Assembly: GCA_964517135.1 (NCBI GenBank)
Contig: CAZFBA010000046.1
Coordinates: forward strand, 1-24,443
Source: CAZFBA01 sp964517135
GTDB taxonomy: Bacteria; Cyanobacteriota; Vampirovibrionia; JBFMGH01
DNA: 24,443 nt
Direction: 5' to 3'
Shown one piece after another: positions 21,831 through 24,443 of the stretch. The position numbers and the translations under genes are program-made. The notes beneath the pieces were generated by a model that searched no databases, was not told the origin of the DNA, and worked only from the letters and a program-made list of their open reading frames with translations. Each line of letters opens with the position of its first letter. The first letter of the stretch is position 1.

Positions 21831-23486
21831 CTACTCAGAATCAAATAAACGTGCAATGCGATCTTTTATCTCATTGGTATCAAGTTCATTGGTAAAGGAA
21901 TTCAGATCAATAGCAACCTGAAAAAGCCTCGCAGCCTCAACTTTATCACCTTTAATACTCATACATCTGGCCTGGTTGTAGTATGCAAGCGCATAATTCG
22001 GGTTAATGTCAATGGCTTTCTGGAAAAGATCAAACGCCTTCTCAAGATTGCCCAGATCATCAAGATAAATAACCCCCAGGTTGTTGTAAGCTATATCATA
22101 ATAAGGATCAAGCTTAATAGCCATCTCATAACCAGCAATAGCCTCCTCGATAGCATTTTTACCCCAGAGCAGATATCCCATATTACAGTGTACTTTAGCA
22201 TTATCAGGATCTATCTCAAGTGCTGAACGGTAAGCAGCCAGTGCATTATTCAAATCTCCTTTGTCAAAAAAAGCACTGCCAAGACTTATATAGATATCCA
22301 CATCATCAGGATTCAGCAAAGTAGCACTCTGATAGGCCGCAATCGCAGCATCATAATCACCTTTTGCTTCTTGAAAAACGTATCCCAGCGTCTGGGCTAC
22401 AACAGAAGTCCAGGTTTTGTTAGGATTAAGAACTATAGCTGTCTGATAAGCACTTATAGCATCAGAAATGTCACCTTTCATATACAGAATATTAGCTAAA
22501 TTACTGTATAAAACCGCATCATTGGGCTTAAATTTCATAAGTTTTTTATAGGTTTTAATGGCATTGTCAAAGTCGCCCATCTCTTCAAAAGTATTGCAAA
22601 GCTTTTTATATGCTTGAATGCTCGATGGATTAAGCCATATAGCCATCCGATATTCGTTTATAGCATCATCAAGGCGATTAACCTTTCTAAAGGCATCACC
22701 AAGTGATATATAAAGCGGAGAAAACCCAACAGCCTTTTCCAGAGCTTCCTGATAAATTGCAATTGCCTTATCTATGGTACCTGTTCGCTCACTTAAATAG
22801 CCTCTAAAGACTACAGGAAGCAGGTTAAATGCCAGTTTCAGGGACTTCTTAAGATCTCCAAATGAATCCTTATCAAAAAACAGTGTAATTATTGACAAGA
22901 CAAGATGTTTATAAGCCTCTATTTGAAGCTTTAACTTTTTCTTTTTCCTGGCTTTTCCTGCTTTATAACTGAGTGTTAAGAAGAGGTTAAAGTGAAACTT
23001 TGAAGATTTTAGAGGCTCAAGGCTGATAGCCTTTTCCAGATAATATATAGATTCAGTGATGTTATCCCTCTTTGATTCTACAATGCCAAGCATAGAATAG
23101 GCGTCAGCAAACGAAGGATCATATTTTATAGCCGTTTTATAGTGATTCAGTGCCTTCTCGAAATCTCCTTTAACAGTGAGAGCTTTACCCAGTTTATAAT
23201 GAATTTTAGCTGAACTGGTGCGCATCTCAAGAGCATACTGATACTGTGTTATGCAGTCATCAATTGTATGAGAGGCATGATAAATGTTAGCATGCTTTTC
23301 AAAAAACAAATCCCCGAGTTCAATTCTCAGATCAGGGCTTTCAGGGTGATTTTCAAGCACTTTTTTACACTTTTCAATCGCCTCATCATACCTTTCTTTT
23401 TTTCGAAGCCTGACAATATCTTCTATCACCGGTTTTATCTCCGGTGCAAGGTCCCTTGAATCGGTCGGTTCCCTGAATCTGTTCAT
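21831..23486 (-). CDS. Large cytoplasmic TPR protein (551 aa)
   Basis: 551 residues with at least ten tetratricopeptide repeats, interrupted by a lysine-rich helical insert (about 175-230, KAGKARKKKKLKLQIEAYKH). TPRs before the insert include YHYKLG-like helices at 95-160; those after it are the most regular, for example LYISLGDAFRKVNRLDDAIN, AYKKLCNTFEEMGDFDNAIK, and IYISLGSAFFDKGDLNNALA. The O-GlcNAc-transferase-type consensus A-x-x-x-L-G-x-x-x-x-x-x-G-x-x-x-x-A is clear. There is no signal peptide or catalytic domain, so it is a docking scaffold. The start (ATG at 23486) has AGGTGAGGG in front. A TATAAT-like -10 lies at 23535-23530 without a good -35. Confidence 0.85.
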   Translation of the reverse strand: MNRFREPTDSRDLAPEIKPVIEDIVRLRKKERYDEAIEKCKKVLENHPESPDLRIELGDLFFEKHANIYHASHTIDDCITQYQYALEMRTSSAKIHYKLGKALTVKGDFEKALNHYKTAIKYDPSFADAYSMLGIVESKRDNITESIYYLEKAISLEPLKSSKFHFNLFLTLSYKAGKARKKKKLKLQIEAYKHLVLSIITLFFDKDSFGDLKKSLKLAFNLLPVVFRGYLSERTGTIDKAIAIYQEALEKAVGFSPLYISLGDAFRKVNRLDDAINEYRMAIWLNPSSIQAYKKLCNTFEEMGDFDNAIKTYKKLMKFKPNDAVLYSNLANILYMKGDISDAISAYQTAIVLNPNKTWTSVVAQTLGYVFQEAKGDYDAAIAAYQSATLLNPDDVDIYISLGSAFFDKGDLNNALAAYRSALEIDPDNAKVHCNMGYLLWGKNAIEEAIAGYEMAIKLDPYYDIAYNNLGVIYLDDLGNLEKAFDLFQKAIDINPNYALAYYNQARCMSIKGDKVEAARLFQVAIDLNSFTNELDTNEIKDRIARLFDSE

Positions 23487-23632
23487 CCCTCACCTATTTA
23501 TCGCCTAACATCTTCAAAAGGTTCTCTATATTATAATACGGCAAAATAAAATTTTTTTTTAGGGCAAAAAACAAATAATTTAACAATTATAAGAATTTGA
23601 ACTATTTGGCTATTAAGAAAAATTAATAACAA

Positions 23633-23649
23633 TGTATTTCTGAAATACA
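23633..23649. promoter_or_regulatory. 17-bp near-perfect palindrome in the divergent gap
   Basis: TGTATTTC-T-GAAATACA has two perfect 8-bp arms around one base. It lies 163 bp before the 105-residue repeat-protein gene and about 145 bp from the start of the divergent TPR gene. It could be an operator. Otherwise the 325-bp gap 23487-23811 is AT-rich, with no gene or confident promoter for the forward gene. Confidence 0.35.
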
Positions 23650-23811
23650 GGAAAGACTAACATTTGAGTATTATTTATATTTTCTATATATAAAAAGTTA
23701 CAACTAAAAAGCAATTTTACCCTTTTGATTGTTTTTATATTTATAAGCGCCTATTGTTACAGTACTATGAAAAATGAAGTTCAGTTTGAAACTTTTATGG
23801 GAGGGTAAGAT

Positions 23812-24129
23812 ATGTCAATTTCTTTTGGTTTTAATGTTCCTAATGCACCACACACTAATGGCAGTGTAAATGTTCCTAATGCACCACACCTTAACGGCGA
23901 TGCATATCATAATTATTTGGGGATGAAAAACTTATTTGGTTATAACCACAATCAATCTATCTCTTCTTCATCCTATTCACAAAATCAGCAAGGAAATTAC
24001 AACAACAGTGTAAATGTACCTAATGCACCACATACTAATGGCGATGCATATCATAATTATCTGGGGATGAAAAACTTATTTGGTTATGACCACAATCAAT
24101 CTATCCCTAAAAATAATTATACTGCATAA
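23812..24129 (+). CDS. Small Asn-rich repeat protein (105 aa)
   Basis: I do not recognise this family. NVPNAPH occurs three times (residues 8-14, 20-26, 68-74). A 33-residue unit occurs twice, at 18-50 and 66-98, with only two differences: VPNAPHxNGDAYHNYLGMKN, then LFGYxHNQSI. A Ser/Gln/Asn linker (51-65) joins them. There is no cysteine, signal peptide or membrane helix; the composition is Asn, Tyr, Gly and His. GGGAGGG lies 7 bases before the ATG, so translation is probably strong. The layout (short N-terminus, near-identical modules with aromatic and Gly-Met positions) parallels the 181-residue protein at 7915-8460, and the two may be one loosely conserved class. The role is unknown; a structural or self-assembling protein is possible. 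Confidence 0.75.
   Translation: MSISFGFNVPNAPHTNGSVNVPNAPHLNGDAYHNYLGMKNLFGYNHNQSISSSSYSQNQQGNYNNSVNVPNAPHTNGDAYHNYLGMKNLFGYDHNQSIPKNNYTA
23863..24105 (+). repeat. Two 99-bp direct repeats in the 105-aa gene
   Basis: Units 23863-23961 and 24007-24105 are nearly identical at the DNA level, including long synonymous-site identity in the GATGCATATCATAATTAT part. This indicates a recent internal duplication or conversion. Confidence 0.85.
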
Positions 24130-24386
24130 CATAACTTAAATAAAACCACTTTGAGTAAGGATTTTTGCTGTTATCATTAAGATAAAAGCTGAATTTAAAG
24201 TTAAGATAAAGTCTCTTATTGGGGTCTTACCATTTAGTATCTCTCTTTAAGTTTTAGAGCATACTAACCGGATTATGAACCTCTTAAATACAAGTGGAAT
24301 TAATAAATTAAACCTGAAATATACACTGTATTTCAATCAACAAACTTTTGTATCCTTTAAGGTCAAGTATAGCAAGCTTTTTCAGT

Positions 24387-24443
24387 ATAAAGATCAGTGC
24401 ATAACTTAAAAATTTTTCGATTTTCAAAACCCAGATCCCGCCC
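24387..24443. repeat. Left end of another dispersed-repeat copy, cut by the window edge
   Basis: Bases 24387-24417 are identical to the reverse complement of 7582-7612 (31 of 31). The sequence then continues CGATTTTCAAAA, CCCAGATCCCGCCC and off the window. The GC-rich end could be the start of another hairpin arm. Between 24130 and 24386 I see AT-rich DNA with no gene or clear terminator. Confidence 0.6.

Overview
The window is AT-rich bacterial DNA, densely packed with genes. Nothing in it fixes the lineage. Several genes belong to anaerobic C1 metabolism: a CooC-type maturation ATPase, FolD, an AcsE-type methyl-H4folate:corrinoid methyltransferase and a core-MetE-like methionine synthase. 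This suggests an anaerobe with a Wood-Ljungdahl-type pathway. Two proteins carry Sec signal peptides, and TPR/HEAT scaffold proteins are abundant. I see no rRNA, tRNA, CRISPR array, prophage or transposase.

Layout. (1) 1-2440: a possible gene tail, then a cation-chloride cotransporter (SLC12-like). (2) 2547-2810: a small reverse-strand gene with a clear promoter and an inverted repeat in its leader. (3) 3075-6123: a tight operon of split aconitase-family large and small subunits plus NADP isocitrate dehydrogenase, a citrate-to-2-oxoglutarate module. (4) 6126-7262: a reverse-strand membrane-anchored protein of unknown function. (5) 7308-7914: a gene-free stretch holding a dispersed repeat with a 17-bp perfect hairpin and a MITE-like element. 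(6) 7915-8460: a protein built of 25-residue tandem repeats. (7) 8474-10153: an exported TPR protein with an acidic tail and a 60-residue Sm/Hfq-like protein. (8) 10217-10619: a second repeat-filled gap. (9) 10620-11633: a PfkB sugar kinase. (10) 11645-14392, reverse: mnmA, a very acidic 519-residue protein, and a 42-residue gene that copies that protein's N-terminus. (11) 14551-19291: the C1 operon (core MetE-like, CooC-like, folD, acsE-like), followed closely by a cyclic-nucleotide-binding protein and a stand-alone receiver. (12) 19390-20178: a sugar-phosphate isomerase-like TIM barrel. (13) 20192-21508, reverse: TPR and HEAT proteins. (14) 21509-21830: a gap with another MITE-like copy. (15) 21831-23486: a 551-residue TPR protein. 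(16) 23812-24129: a second small Asn-rich repeat protein. (17) 24387-24443: the end of another dispersed-repeat copy, cut by the window edge.

How the parts work together. FolD supplies methylene/methenyl-H4folate interconversion, and the AcsE-like enzyme moves methyl groups from methyl-H4folate to a corrinoid protein. The CooC-like ATPase would mature a nickel enzyme such as CODH/ACS, which is not in the window. The core MetE-like protein could make methionine from the methylcorrinoid. The aconitase/IDH operon would feed 2-oxoglutarate for biosynthesis. The most unusual material is the interspersed repeat family with re-paired hairpins, the two Asn-rich tandem-repeat proteins lying near it, and the 42-residue mini-gene that matches the start of its downstream neighbour.
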